A DNA stretch of 64,000 nucleotides, from contig JADEYG010000001.1 in the NCBI GenBank assembly GCA_016906335.1, positions 682,001 to 746,000 on the forward strand, given 5' to 3'. Made by a program: the position numbers and the translations under genes. Every line of letters starts with the position of its first letter. Position 1 is the stretch's first letter. Positions 53,402 to 64,000 of this stretch are shown piece after piece. The notes beneath the pieces are model-generated. The model did not search any database. It was not told the origin of the DNA and worked only from the letters and a program-made list of their open reading frames with translations. This DNA comes from Novakomyces olei. Lineage: Eukaryota > Ascomycota > Novakomycetes > Novakomycetales > Novakomycetaceae.

Positions 53402-54896
53402 CTACCTTCGCCGCCTCTCAGAATGCCCATCACCATACCGACTATAGGTTTGGCCGTGCTGTCGGCGACTTGAAGAGCCGTGTCGATCCGGTCGGCCGGG
53501 AGACCGTTCACGCTCCCGAGAATCGCCTCGCCTTGAACGGTAATATCCTTCTCTGCGACCAGGATCTCGGTGATCGCTGTGTCTCTCGGGAATATATGTA
53601 TCTCCCTCTGTCGAATGATGGTGCCTGCTTTCCTCTCTATCTCGCCTTGAACGCCTTTCTCGGCTGTGTCTTCTTGGCTTTTCATATTTGCTCCTTCCTT
53701 GCTCTTCATCGTCTGCAAAGATATAATCGTGCCGATGGCCATTAGGCCCATAATCGCGACGAGACTCGGCAACTCGGCCACGAGTACTATCATGATGATC
53801 GCCTCTCGGTTTGTGTAAATTAACTTTGAGCGGATCAAACCGATCCTTCCAATTACGAACAATGCCTTGACTAAAATCAACATGTATACGACGGTCATCA
53901 ACCAAAACATCCTGCATTTTAAAGTAAGCTTGTTCACAGGCTTCTTTTTCCTCAAACTCAATAAAAGCATATTGCAGACTGTCCCCTGTAACCTTGTCGT
54001 GGATTATCTGACAGCTAAGGATCCTACCGAACCGTGAAAAAATAAGCTCCAAGTCTTCTTCCGTAGTTACAGGATTTAGTTTACAAACAAAGAGTACATT
54101 TTCAGGAGGTTTCATTTCAGCAAAGGGTAAATCGCCCACCATTTCAAGTGTGAGCGCCTGTGCCCGGGCTTCGCGTTCCCTTCGTCGTTGCTCTGCCGTT
54201 TCCTCATCCACATCTTCATCAAGCGCTTCGTCCTCACCAATTCGTACAGTTGCCAGCTGAGCTTTTGTAGGTACTGGACTCTCTGGCGGTTCCACCATTC
54301 CGGGTGCTTCACGTTAGTATAATCAGAGAAAAAAAGAATTAAAAAATTAAAAAATTAAAAATAAAAGAATAGTTAGACCTAGACGTACGATCAGGAAATG
54401 GGTCTTCCAGCACTATTGTATGCTTTATGCGGATGTCCTTGAAAGGCTGACCATTTCGGTCACAAAATGCACTGTTGATAGTGTCCAAAGTTTCGAATCC
54501 TTCAGCCACGCGTCCAAAAACAGTGTGCTTTCCATCCAGAATATCAACGTCGTCACCCAAAGTTACAAGAAACTGACTTGCACACTCACTGTCTTCTTCA
54601 CCGCTCGCAATCATCGACACAGTACCGCGCTCCCTGTGTTTCAAGTCATTTTTCTCAGCGGAAAAGTAACGGGGACCCGTGCCTAACAAGCCCCAGACAG
54701 AGGTGCCACCGTCGCCAGTGGGTCCAATGGGATCACCTGTTTGCATGGAAAACCCTTGCTGTACATTGAAAACAGGGCTGAAATTGTAATACTTGAGTTT
54801 GCACAGTTTGAGAAAGTTTAGACATGTTTTCGGAGCTGCTTCAGTAAAGAGATCAATCACTATATCTCCCGCTGTCGTGTCGAGAAGAACGCTCAT
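53402..54896 (-). CDS. Cyclophilin-RRM protein (PPIL4/Cyp6 type)
   Basis: Nuclear peptidyl-prolyl isomerase-like protein joined to an RNA-recognition motif, associated with spliceosomes or transcription in relatives. Exons complement(54389..54896) and complement(53402..54306); 470 aa. The 82-nt intron has a TACTAAC branch, and splicing forms PFPDPPGM, a conserved linker in PPIL4. The cyclophilin domain (1-165) begins [17 protein letters not shown]. Its active-site region reads [15 protein letters not shown], so the usual catalytic His-Arg is Phe-Asn, similar to the PPIL4 subgroup, and isomerase activity may be weak. The RRM (about 235-315) has VLFVCKLNP and [16 protein letters not shown]. The tail is Arg/Ser/Asp/His-rich, as in splicing factors. 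The ATG at 54896 gives the canonical short N-terminus. Confidence 0.92.
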
Positions 54897-54988
54897 TGAC
54901 GCTTTATCTGTTGAATTGATATAAATTGTGTCAAACAAATATTCGTACTACAACAATTGTACCAAATCTTGGACATTATAGATCAATT

Positions 54989-55039
<51 letters not shown>

Positions 55040-55210
55040 TCTATGAGTCATAATATTCAATTTATAGGCAAACGCATATGTGAACTGGATCATTTCTGAA
55101 GTCAGTCGTTTGGCACTATATGGCAGTCTGAGTACAGCTTTACTGAACAGCCAACCCTTTCACCGTTCTGCAACAGTCATTTGCGTTTGAGATATATATA
55201 TAGACGAATA
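54897..55210. other. Divergent intergenic region with (ATTT)n microsatellite
   Basis: 314 bp between the cyclophilin gene and GPI15. An ATTT repeat fills 54987-55040. No other feature. Confidence 0.7.
54987..55040. repeat. ATTT tetranucleotide microsatellite
   Basis: About 13 perfect units. Confidence 0.95.
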
Positions 55211-55751
55211 ATGGCTCTGCGCGTTGTACGGTCGTCGGCAACAGCCGTCGAATTTATGTGCGAACGCGACAATGGAAGCTTCTTCGTCTACATCCTAAGG
55301 CTCTTGGTTTTTTGCGTTTCGCGATTACTGCTTACTGTTGCTCCCCTGTTATTTCTTCGCAATAGTCACTTTCCTATGGCAATTGTCTTTACCGTGTTTA
55401 TGGCTCTGTTGGTCTACGAGCTGGGCCCGTCGGCTCCGTATAGTAAGTTTGACTGATGAATGAATGGATATGCTAAATGCTTCGCTAGAAGAGTCGCTGC
55501 TGGTACTGCGACAAGTCGGAATCCAAATAAACACTTTTTATCTATTCACCAGCTCAACAAAGTTTATTCCTCTCCAAGACATCCAAGAGGTCATTATCCA
55601 CGAGGGATTCTTTGGCCTTCAGGTCAAATTTTACCTGGCTGTCATCGTAAGCCAGGACCGCGAGCTTCATATTGCATTTCGCAGCCTTATGCCGCGGCGA
55701 AAAGAGCTGCAATTAGTATGGCGCACGGTTCATGGCATGCTGTACCTTTAA
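55211..55751 (+). CDS. GPI15: PIG-H/Gpi15, subunit of the GPI-GlcNAc transferase
   Basis: Part of the ER enzyme that transfers GlcNAc to phosphatidylinositol, the first step of GPI-anchor synthesis. Exons 55211..55442 and 55489..55751; 164 aa, a normal size for the family. Two hydrophobic segments (about residues 24-46 and 52-70) form the membrane hairpin. The PIG-H domain follows: ESLLVLRQVGIQ, FIPLQDIQEVIIHEGF, YLAVIV and LMPRRKELQLVW. The 46-nt intron has a CTAAAT branch and its removal joins APY-KESLLVLR. The start is the ATG at 55211; an in-frame TTG further up is not needed. The stop at 55749-55751 follows GMLYL directly after the domain. Confidence 0.92.
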
Positions 55752-55924
55752 AGATTAAATTTTGCTGGCAATTGCCTTCCAATGAAGCAAGATGTTGCGG
55801 GTACAGGGCTTTTAATTTTGGCCGCCTACACATTAATTTTGCTCAAACTTTAATGTGTAAATGTTCGTTACTACAATTCTATTGACAATTCATACATTCG
55901 TAATTTGACCATTTCAAGTCAACT

Positions 55925-57583
55925 TTAAAATTTAACTTGCTCGGTGACTTGTTTTACGTTCAAAAACTCACGAAATCCGTGCTCGCTGAGGTTAATACCG
56001 AACCCAGATCGCTTCCACGGGACCCAAGGCGCTTCAACAAAAGTGGGCTGCGAGCAATTCTCCCATACGATACCCGCTTCAATTTCATTTGCAAATTTAG
56101 TTCTTCGCTCAGCACTAGTCGAAACAACTGCCGCTCCCAATCCGTACTCAGTATCGTTGGCAAGAGCAATGGCCTCTTCATCCGTCTCAAAAGCCTGCAT
56201 CACCAGCACTGGTCCAAAGACCTCCTCTTTCCAGATACGCATGTTGTGGTTAACGTTACCGATAATCGTGGGCTTGACGAAAAATCCTGACCGGGAAGAA
56301 TCAACTCCTCCAGTCAGAATTTTAGCGCCCTCTTTGACGGCTCCATCGATGAACGATTTGACTTTTTCAAATTGTGTTTTGCTCACAATTGGACCCATTT
56401 TAGTGTCCTTTTCAAGTCCATCTCCGACTTTTGTTGTCTCTGCAACTCCGATAAGAGCCTCAAGCAATTTATTTTCAATGCTTTTATGTACGAGCAGACG
56501 ACTAGTTGCCGAACAGACTTCGCCCTGGTTGAACCAGATTCCCATTTCAACAGCGTCTTTTGCCACGTTCAAATCTGCATCGTCACACACAACAATCGGA
56601 GATTTTCCTCCGAGCTCAAGCGTTACGGGGACCAGATTTTCGGCCGCTGCTTTCATTATACGGCGGCCAGTTGGAGCACTGCCAGTAAATGAGATACAGT
56701 CAACATACGGGCTTTCTGCAATTGCTTGACCCGTCTCAGCTCCCTGTTGATTAGAATAGTTAAATAGACAAACAAGTAGACGAAAAGTATTGTTGATGTA
56801 TTGATATATATCTTACATATCCAGGCAGAACGCTCAGTACTCCACGAGGAAGTCCGGCTTCTTCTGCAATATGGGCAAACTCAAGCGCCGAAGATGGACT
56901 GTATTCCGAAGGTTTGAGGATGACATGGCAGCCAGCTGCAAGGGCGGGTACAAACTTCCATGCTGCCATAAGCAGAGGATAGTTCCAGGGGACAATAGCT
57001 CCGACCACGCTTGATATTAGCACCTGCTCAAAGATGAAAGGAAAACCAGCACGAAAAAAAGCGTTTAACAAAGGTGATAAAAAGGAAAACGGTACGGAAT
57101 TGTGTGGAATTTTAGCTGCTTTATTTCTTATACATACCCCTTGGGCCAGAGTTCTTCTTTCGAGACAAACCCTTCAGCGGCCAGTGGAACCTGCCGTGTA
57201 TACTTGATCTCCTGTGAGAGTTGGATATAGTATTTAAAGCAAGCAACACAGTCTTCCAGATCCATTATGGCTTCAGCGAGAGGCTTGCCCATTTCCAGAG
57301 TATCCAGTTTAGCCAGCCGCTCCTTTTGTGCATCAACTGCGCTGGAGACCCGCTCAAGTATCTCTGCACGCTTGGCAGGAGTCAATCGGCTCCATACGCC
57401 CGACTTGAACGCGGCTTTACTCGCCTTGGCTGCCTTTTCCACGTCTTGAGCACTAGCTGCTGCGCAAGTGCCCTGTACCTTGCCCGTAGCAGGGTTCACC
57501 AGCTCGATAGCCCGTCCGTTGCCCTTAATCCATTCGCCGGCAGCGTAGATCTGACCTTGAGGTGCTTTGCGTAATTGCTCCAT
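55925..57583 (-). CDS. Aldehyde dehydrogenase, betaine/amino-aldehyde type
   Basis: NAD(P)-dependent oxidation of an aldehyde, probably betaine or an amino-aldehyde. Exons complement(57138..57583), (56817..57009), (55925..56743); 485 aa, full length. Marks: [58 protein letters not shown], catalytic Glu in [10 protein letters not shown], catalytic Cys in [20 protein letters not shown] and [22 protein letters not shown]. The last block and SATSRLLV are typical of plant-type betaine aldehyde dehydrogenases, which also occur in some fungi. The first intron ends after GTGCTAATATCAAG, chosen because it joins WPKG to VVGAIVPW exactly as in the family. No peroxisomal SKL-type end is present (ends QVKF). 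No choline oxidase gene is nearby. Confidence 0.92.
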
Positions 57584-58471
57584 GATTCGTTGAGGCAAAA
57601 GATGGTTGGAAAATCTGGTTACGTCGTCCTATATGGGTCCGTTAAAATAGACGGCAGATTTTACCGCCCTCCTATCAGTGCGGTCGGAGCCACTCGCAGC
57701 GTGGGATTATCGGATATATACCAATAAAAGGAAAGAGTGTATTATTACATACATAGTTTGACGCTTGTACTTTGATTGGCAGAGCCATTTTACCGCTTAT
57801 CCACGGGTATAACCCTAACCCTGATTGAGGGGTCCAGTTACTGTCAAGCTCACCCGGATTTTTGTTCCTTGCCTTTCTCAACAGGGCCGAGCCTGTCTCA
57901 GGCAGCGGTGCGTATTAAAGTTGGGCTGGTATTCCCTTGGATTTATTGTTAATTCATTGTGAATTTATTGTTGAACAAAAAGTGGGTAAGAGAGAGACTA
58001 TTCAGGGAGAAACGGTCTCTCGTTTGGGTTCACATTGGCCACTTGACAGACAATAGCGAAGCAGCCTTTTACGCCTACCTTACATACAGGTCTATTAAAT
58101 CCATCTTTAAAAGTATGTAATATACAAAAATATTACTACAAAATATACGCAGTAGCAACGCCAGAAAGGCCCTGTTTTCTCAGTACAATAATTTGTATGA
58201 CTTCTCCATTACAATGATCTGGATACTATATTCCGAGCAGTACTTGTTCACGTATTATACTTTCGACAAGATTTTTCCGTTTTGATTTTCTCATATATTA
58301 AATGTAGCTGTCTCCCTCTACAATGTCCGGCGCATAGTACAAAATTGGAATAAAGTCAATAAATCACCAATCGATCCAGCGACGCGTAACTGGAAACTCG
58401 GAAACTTTATTTGATTGAGGGCAGCGGCTATGTGCAACAACGTACCGTTATAATGCCGTTATAATGCCGTT
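57584..58471. other. Divergent intergenic region (ALDH / mitochondrial carrier)
   Basis: About 0.9 kb. TAACCCTAACCCT at 57810-57822. Repeated TTATAATGCCG units stand just before the carrier ATG. No gene seen. Confidence 0.55.
57810..57822. promoter_or_regulatory. Telomere-like CCCTAA motif upstream of the ALDH gene
   Basis: TAACCCTAACCCT, 227 bp upstream of the ALDH start. Confidence 0.4.
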
Positions 58472-60185
58472 ATGGCGACTGCCGACGAACACGAACCAGA
58501 TCTAAACGGCCGAGATGGAGCACGTCGCAGCAAAAAGCAGAATGCTTCCTCGATAGGAGCGCCTTCGTAAGTAGACCAGCTTAAAATTCTTTCATTTATT
58601 TTTTTTTCGTCTGCTCGACTGTATTAATCAGTCGTTATTTACTATGTCTTTAAGGTTTTGTTCCGTTTAATTTAGGTTCATTGAATCATTAATTTATTTG
58701 GATATTGATTGATTGATTGAATTTAATTTAATTTTCATTTGTATATTCTTCTTATTTTAAGGCTCCTTGACTATTCATTGCGTCATTGATTTTGATTAAA
58801 TCTTTCTAACTCAATAGGGCTCTCGCACGGTCAGCGATCAACCAAGTAGGAGACCTGTCAAGTCGAATTGAATAACTAACAATAGATATTTGCCTTTTAC
58901 ATTCGTGTGCCATTAAAACTGTTCCGCCCAACTCGTTTCGACTACCTTTCGGTTGCACGTGCAATTCACCCTAAAGCTCTAGCCGGAGAAACATGGTCAT
59001 GGCATACTTCAAGCCCAGGTCTTTTGGCGCATGCTATACGGCTGCATGGCTGGTCTTTTATACCAAAGCAAGGTACACAAAATATGTTATATTGCAGGCA
59101 AAAATATGTTAATTATCACAAACTTGGCTGGCACTTAATCTTGCGCTGAAAATTTGTTCTGTTCGACATCGGCTTGCAGTTCAAAACTCTTTTCCTCCAT
59201 CTTTATTTTGTTTAATTCTTTTTGGCTACTATATTTATGTCGTTTTTTTTCCTGCTTCAGCTTTTACTAATGACAAGTTTTACCTCCTTTCCTGGCAAAC
59301 TCTACGGTCGGAATCGTATTGTATACAACTTATATCGAAACACTTTCCGCCTTTTATCCCAGTCCCTTCCATGCAATGTCGGCAAGCGACTTGGATGCAG
59401 CCAGGTACAGGCCTCCAGTCAAGGCCGTCTTTGCCGCAGGAGCCTGTGCCGGCCTGGCTCAGGCTGCAGTTTCACAGCCTTTAGATGCTTTAATTTTACG
59501 TTTCAATATAAACGATTTGCTTCATGATCATCGGTCCATGTGGCATTACTCTGCTTCCTTATTCAGGGCCATGAGCTTTCGCAGTATGACGGCAGGATTT
59601 ACACTGAGTGCACTCAAGGAAAGTGTTAGTTATGGGGTTTTCTTTGCTGCTTTTGAATTTGTGAAAAATCAGGGCATGTTTGCCTGTTTACGAATTCTTT
59701 ACGGGTCCGATGCTCGATCGGTTAAAGCTCATTTCGCTATCGATCCCGCGTTTACTGTCCTCGGCGGGATTGCTGCTTCCATTGCTTATCAGCTGCCGAG
59801 CTATCCTCTGCAAAAAGTACAAAAGCTCTACCGCCACTGCCTTGTGGAAAAGTTACCCGGTCCACCAAAAGTAGCGAGGGGCACGACGGTGCTGCGTGAT
59901 ACAGTACAATGGTACTCTGACCTGTACCGGCAAACTTTCCGGACACTCATTAAACAGGCACGTATAACTGGCGGGCTTGGCACGTACCTTTATCGTGGGT
60001 TTGTTACAACTTGTATCGGTAGTATTCCCTCAACAAGCGCAGGCCTTGTCGTTTTTGATATTTTTCGTCGCCGCTATGGCGATGCGTACGTTAAACGCAT
60101 CACCAGTCTAGACGACTCGGACCACTATGCCGACAATGATACCCGAGATGAGTTTGCTAATGATCAGGCTAGAGACTGGCCTTAG
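58472..60185 (+). CDS. Mitochondrial-carrier-family protein, divergent fungal type
   Basis: Exons 58472..58566, 58818..58845, 58886..59072, 59278..60185; 405 aa. It matches a fungal family whose members have an N-terminal IRVPLKLFRPTRFDYLSV block, HGWSFIPKQ-VLPPFLANSTVG (rebuilt across intron 3) and AAGACAGLAQAAVSQPLDALILRF. The carrier signature PX[DE]XX[KR] is degenerate: PLDALILR in one repeat and PLQKVQK in another. Transport substrate is unknown, and a non-transport role (as for Ugo1-like carriers) is possible. Exon 2 is only 28 nt. The start is the ATG at 58472; earlier ATG CCG TTA TAA copies end at once and may act as minimal upstream frames. The polar C-terminus ends ANDQARDWP. Confidence 0.82.
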
Positions 60186-60187
60186 AA

Positions 60188-60195
60188 TGTATATA
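60188..60195 (+). promoter_or_regulatory. Candidate PUF-binding site right after the carrier stop codon
   Basis: TGTATATA three bases after the TAG. Puf3-type proteins bind such sites in mRNAs for mitochondrial proteins, so the context fits. Direct evidence is lacking. Confidence 0.35.
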
Positions 60196-60198
60196 GAT

Positions 60199-60510
<312 letters not shown>

Positions 60511-60711
60511 GGGTGAATAAAATGGATTGGCTTCAATACAAAAGTAAATCAACATTCCAGTACCTTACAACTACAATCCTAAAATTTGCTACAATTTAGT
60601 GCCATCTTTATCTCTTAATCATCAAATTATGAAGACAAGCTCCACCATACACATACAATGCTCCACACCCAATCATAATCGTAAATGCAAAACTCCATGT
60701 AACCTCCACTC

Positions 60712-62816
60712 CTAGGCCATTCTACTTCCACCATTAGACATCAAGACCAGCTTCTTTGGCTTCTTCTTGCCCCGTTTCCGACTAAACGCCTGGCCGCCTT
60801 CAATAGTATGTTGCTCTAATTGAGCAGATAGATCTTGCTGCAAGATGCGGTCCCATTCATCCAGTTCCTCATGAGAATCCCTCGTATGCACAGCCGGTGT
60901 CCCCCAAACAGTAGTCTTATGATTAGCCTCGCTTTCATCACTTTCCCCAGCTTGGTGAGACTCGTCGGCATTCGTGGACAGCTCGGGCAACTCCTCCATA
61001 CTAACTCCGTCTCGATGGTAGTGAGACCCGTGATCGGTGTCGTTTATATACTGATCCAAATGGCCTCCGCCAGATGCAACGGCGTACCCTGTACGCTGAT
61101 GGCCCTGTGCTGTTTGCCAAAGCTTGCGTTCCTCTTCCAAAAGCGCCATCTTTCTCTGACGCTCTTCTCTCCGGTTTTTTTCAGCCCGGTTCTTGCTCCG
61201 CTTCGCCAGTTCTACTCCATATTTTGCCTTTGCTTCGGGAGTAATGGCTTCATGCAGAGTCCAATCGCACTCTAGAAAACTGACTTCACACCCGACAGGA
61301 AGATGGCCCAGGTACTTTACTCGCTTTCGCAAAGCATCATCCACCACGTGACCAGCAGACACAGATTCAACAGTCACTAATAGACTTGCAGGAAAAGCAG
61401 TGAAGGAGCCAAACGAATCACGGAGCACCCGAACATCCAGAGGCGACAAGTAGTGGTGAGTACCAGTCTCTGGCTGGTAAAAGCGGAACAGTTCTTCTTC
61501 TTCTTGGCTGTTTTTATTATTATTTATAATATTTGATTCTCCCAAGCTCAGTGATTCTGAAGCCTCGAGCTGAGAATAAATCTCCATACTGGCCTCTATA
61601 TCACACACAGCAGTATCGTACCACTTCCCATCGTCCTCAAACATCACCTGATCGTACCGTTTAGCTTCTTGCAGGTCTTCAATCTCACGAATTGCCTCTG
61701 CCAGCATATAGTCACTGGAGGCCTTAGCTATCCGTCCAAATTCTACGAGCCGACGGTCGTTGCTGCAGGGCACATGTGTGGAATTCCCAGCCAAATGTGG
61801 AGGCAGTGCCAGTGTAGTTCCGGGCTGCCTTACCACGAGACGCATTGCAAGTGTATCGCCCACACTAATATCCTTAATACTCTCTTTTCCCGCAGCCATC
61901 GGTACAAAAGGACGCATATCAGCCAGCTTGAAATGATCTCCACAAACAGGGCACTCTTTCCACGTTCTTTGCTGCTCAACGGGGAGAGTAGCCCCTGGAA
62001 CAATCGAGCTAGTCTTTACAACCGGCTCTGGAGCGTGCAAGAAGCGCTGAGCACAGGGCAGGCAAAAGACGTGGCCACATTTGGCAATTCTAGGTGCTGA
62101 GGGCTCTTCAGATAAACAGATGGGGCACTGGTTAGGAGAAGCGCAAGAGGCAGGAGGGCCCACTACCTGTAAAACTTGATCCCAAGGCACCAGCATATCC
62201 GGGTTACTAATCTGAGCAGAATAATCCCCACTAGGATCAACCATAAATCGGAAATTGGCATTAATGAACTTCATCTTGTCCATCGGATGATGGCCCGATC
62301 CCAGGCCAAAAGTTCGAGCCCGATTTCGAGCCATTACGGCAGCACGTGAATCGTACACTGAACCGCTTGATTCCTGCCGAGGGGGCATAGAAAAGTTCAA
62401 CAAATGGTTCAAATTCTGTTTACGTCCTTTTGAACGGTACAAGTCTTCAGCATCATATTCCATATCGTCCTCAAACCCTAATGATCTGGGCGAGTTCCGT
62501 TCCGGTTTACGATGGTTCCTGTGCTCCCGTTTACAAGACTGTGCTTGTGTATTGCGTGGACGTGCTCCGCGGCCTGCCGTGTCAGTGTCACGTTAAAAGG
62601 ACTAGAGTGTAATACGCTGAGGACGACTAGCCAAGATCTAGCTAAGATCTATCCTCAACAGCATACCAAACCCCACCAAAACTTACCCTGAGACTTGCTC
62701 GTGTCTGTGCGAGGCGCACTAGACCCAATACTCCCTGTGGGACCGGCGCCCGTACCGGCGTACGCCGAGACAAAAGCCGGAGTTGTTGTGTTTGTAAGCT
62801 TCCCGCTTTTGCTCAT
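60712..62816 (-). CDS. MAG2: RING-finger protein, Mag2/RNF10 family
   Basis: Likely E3 ubiquitin ligase; RNF10/Mag2 homologues act in ribosome quality control. Exons complement(62687..62816) and complement(60712..62573); 663 aa. Splicing joins TDTSKSQ-GRGARPRN in frame and gives the Ser/Gly-rich, Arg-rich N-terminus typical of the family. Family blocks: YRSKGRKQNLNHLLNFS, FINANFRFMVDPSGDYSAQ and PWDQVLQV. The RING (about 193-256) has CPICLSEE, CGHVFCLPCA and CPVCGDHF, with a long insert before the last Cys pair that is characteristic of RNF10. The C-terminal half has a coiled coil rich in Lys/Arg/Glu (KRSKNRAEKNRREERQRKM) and an acidic tail. Methionine 81 (62463) starts a shorter frame. The spliced form is preferred because the upstream region is family-like. 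Confidence 0.9.
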
Positions 62817-63456
62817 AGCTGGCGCCTGGACGAGGCAAAAGAGCAGGAAAGTTCTTGGCTTCCAGAAACGATAAATGTACTAGAGCCAGGCGGCGGCCTC
62901 TAAACTTTCTAGACTAGTCTCTCAACGGCCACGTCGTCCTCAAAGGCACTCGGGCTTCTGAGGCTTCTCCCCGCGAGGTGAGCTTGAGTCTTGTTACTAT
63001 ACCGCACGTACGCTCTGCGTGTAGGCTTACTTGGTTTGTGGAAGTAGTAATATTTATTTATTTATATATTTTTTATATTCTATATATTCTGGTAATACCA
63101 TCGTGACATTATGTATGTAATATCTGAACAACAGTATCTAGATCGAGACACTTGATACCACTCTATATGGAATCATGTTTGGTGTTATGATTAGGGTTAG
63201 GATTAACATTGCCGTTTGATACCCCATACTTTACAATCATCTATACAGTGAGTGGCCGTAGAAGGCGACACAGCGATAGCAAACAGCGGTATTGAGGATA
63301 GTTGAGCACCGGAAAAGGCAGAACAGCAACCACACCGAGCGCAAGAGCAGTGTTAAAAGACGTATATCTGGACCAGAAACTTCCCAATACTGTGCTTGAC
63401 CGTTGGGGCCAAAGATCCTGTGCATTTCTGATAGTATATGTTACGGCACACACGTT
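62817..63456. other. Divergent intergenic region (MAG2 / Lon-domain gene)
   Basis: 640 bp, with TTAGGGTTAGG at 63191-63201. AT-rich in the middle (63040-63090). No gene. Confidence 0.55.
63191..63201. promoter_or_regulatory. TTAGGG-type motif upstream of the Lon-domain gene
   Basis: TTAGGGTTAGG about 256 bp before the ATG at 63457 and 375 bp from the MAG2 start. Confidence 0.4.
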
Positions 63457-64000
63457 ATGGAGACACTGCCGCTCGTGAGGCTGCCGCTGCCGGCCGTACT
63501 GTTTCCTAATCTCACTATGCGCTTCAGCGTAGACGCTGAGACTTTCCATCGCCTAGAGACAGCTCCGCTGTGTGCCTGTGTCCCGAACGCGGGGAACAAG
63601 ACAGAGGAACTGTTCCATACGGGCTGTGTAGCCCGAGTCTTGCGCGTGGAAAAGGCAGAGGAGTACAGTGTCGCTGTGCAAGGTAAGAGTATGGTTTGAG
63701 GATCAGCTAATGACGGTGTACAGGAAAGTACAGAGCAGAGATTGAAGCGGAGAAGGACGGTGAAGTATCTGTCCTGCCGGTAAAAGACGGTACGTTTGAT
63801 ATTGGTGGTTTGTCTACAGTCAAACGCTGCGACCGAGTACTCTCAGGTGCAGTCTTGACGGGCTTATTTATTTTCTCTGCTTTAGTTTTTTCTGTTTTGG
63901 TTTTATTTGCCAAATTAATCACAACAGACGCAAGCGATGTTTCTGCAGCAGTGCGGGATTTATTGGAACAGTTTCGTCGAATTATTCGTATTCTTGTCCT
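63457..64000 (+). CDS. Lon-type protease, N-terminal substrate-binding domain (cut by right edge)
   Basis: Exons 63457..63682 and 63724 onward. Starts METLPLVRLPLPAVLFPNLT, the hallmark opening of the LON domain, without a mitochondrial presequence, so a peroxisomal Lon or another LON-domain protein is likely. Continues with LFHTGCVARVLRVEKAEEYS and YRAEIEAEKDGEVSVLPV. An 81-nt T-rich stretch, 63847-63927, has GT...AG ends and joins in frame (LS-DASDVSAAVRDLLEQF). It is probably an intron; if retained it would add a membrane-like segment inside the domain. A 30-nt GT...AG stretch at 63791-63820 is a weaker candidate. The ATPase and protease parts lie beyond the window, so the identity rests on the N-domain only. 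Confidence 0.72.

Noticed and set aside
53365-53970. Minus-strand 201-codon frame
   Set aside because: Shifted frame of the RRM and Arg/Ser-rich tail of the cyclophilin gene.

Overview
This window is nuclear DNA of an ascomycete fungus, most likely a yeast-like species from an early-branching lineage. It carries 21 protein-coding genes (two cut by the window edges) on both strands, and nearly all have close fungal relatives. About 40 introns can be placed from protein continuity. Many are only 35-60 nt long, with GTAAG/GTATG/GTAC donors and a CTAAC/CTAAT branch sequence a few bases before the acceptor. This is far more intron-rich than a typical budding yeast. CTG is read as leucine at conserved positions, for example in the Pol III subunit, so this is not a CUG-Ser yeast. 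TTAGGG-type telomere-like motifs recur through the window. No tRNA, rRNA, transposon, retroelement or CRISPR array was seen.

Layout. 1-13.4 kb: N-terminal part of GCN1 (-), an ExoIII/APE1-type AP endonuclease (+), a secreted GH37 trehalase (-), a RasB-type Ras GTPase (+) and the DNA-end resection factor Sae2/Ctp1/CtIP (+). 13.6-24 kb: an MFS sugar/quinate-type transporter (-), an uncharacterised conserved fungal protein (+), an alcohol-acetyltransferase-family enzyme (+), a Zn2Cys6 transcription factor (+) and two minisatellites. 24.4-35.6 kb: 5-oxoprolinase (-) divergent from mitochondrial serine hydroxymethyltransferase (+), then the second-largest RNA polymerase III subunit (+). 35.6-53 kb: a long gene-free stretch, a Puf4-type RNA-binding protein (+), a PHD/SNF2 chromatin remodeller of the Mi-2/Mit1 kind (-) and a mucin-like secreted CAP protein (+). 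53.4-64 kb: an RRM-cyclophilin (-), GPI15/PIG-H (+), a betaine-aldehyde-dehydrogenase-like enzyme (-), a mitochondrial-carrier-family protein (+), a Mag2/RNF10 RING protein (-) and the start of a Lon-domain protease (+).

Function. The genes are mostly housekeeping and unrelated to one another. Themes are nutrient and stress signalling (GCN1, Ras, trehalase), DNA repair (AP endonuclease, Sae2), glutathione and one-carbon metabolism (OXP1 and SHM1 share a 475-bp divergent promoter), and RNA-level control (Puf4-like protein, with candidate UGUAUAUA sites behind several neighbouring genes).

The most striking observation is in the Ras gene. The only splice pattern that preserves the conserved switch-I sequence requires a 2-nucleotide exon (9793-9794) between two tiny introns; skipping it would give an early stop. 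Next in interest are the TTAGGG motifs just upstream of many start codons, and one such motif embedded in the Pol III subunit coding sequence.
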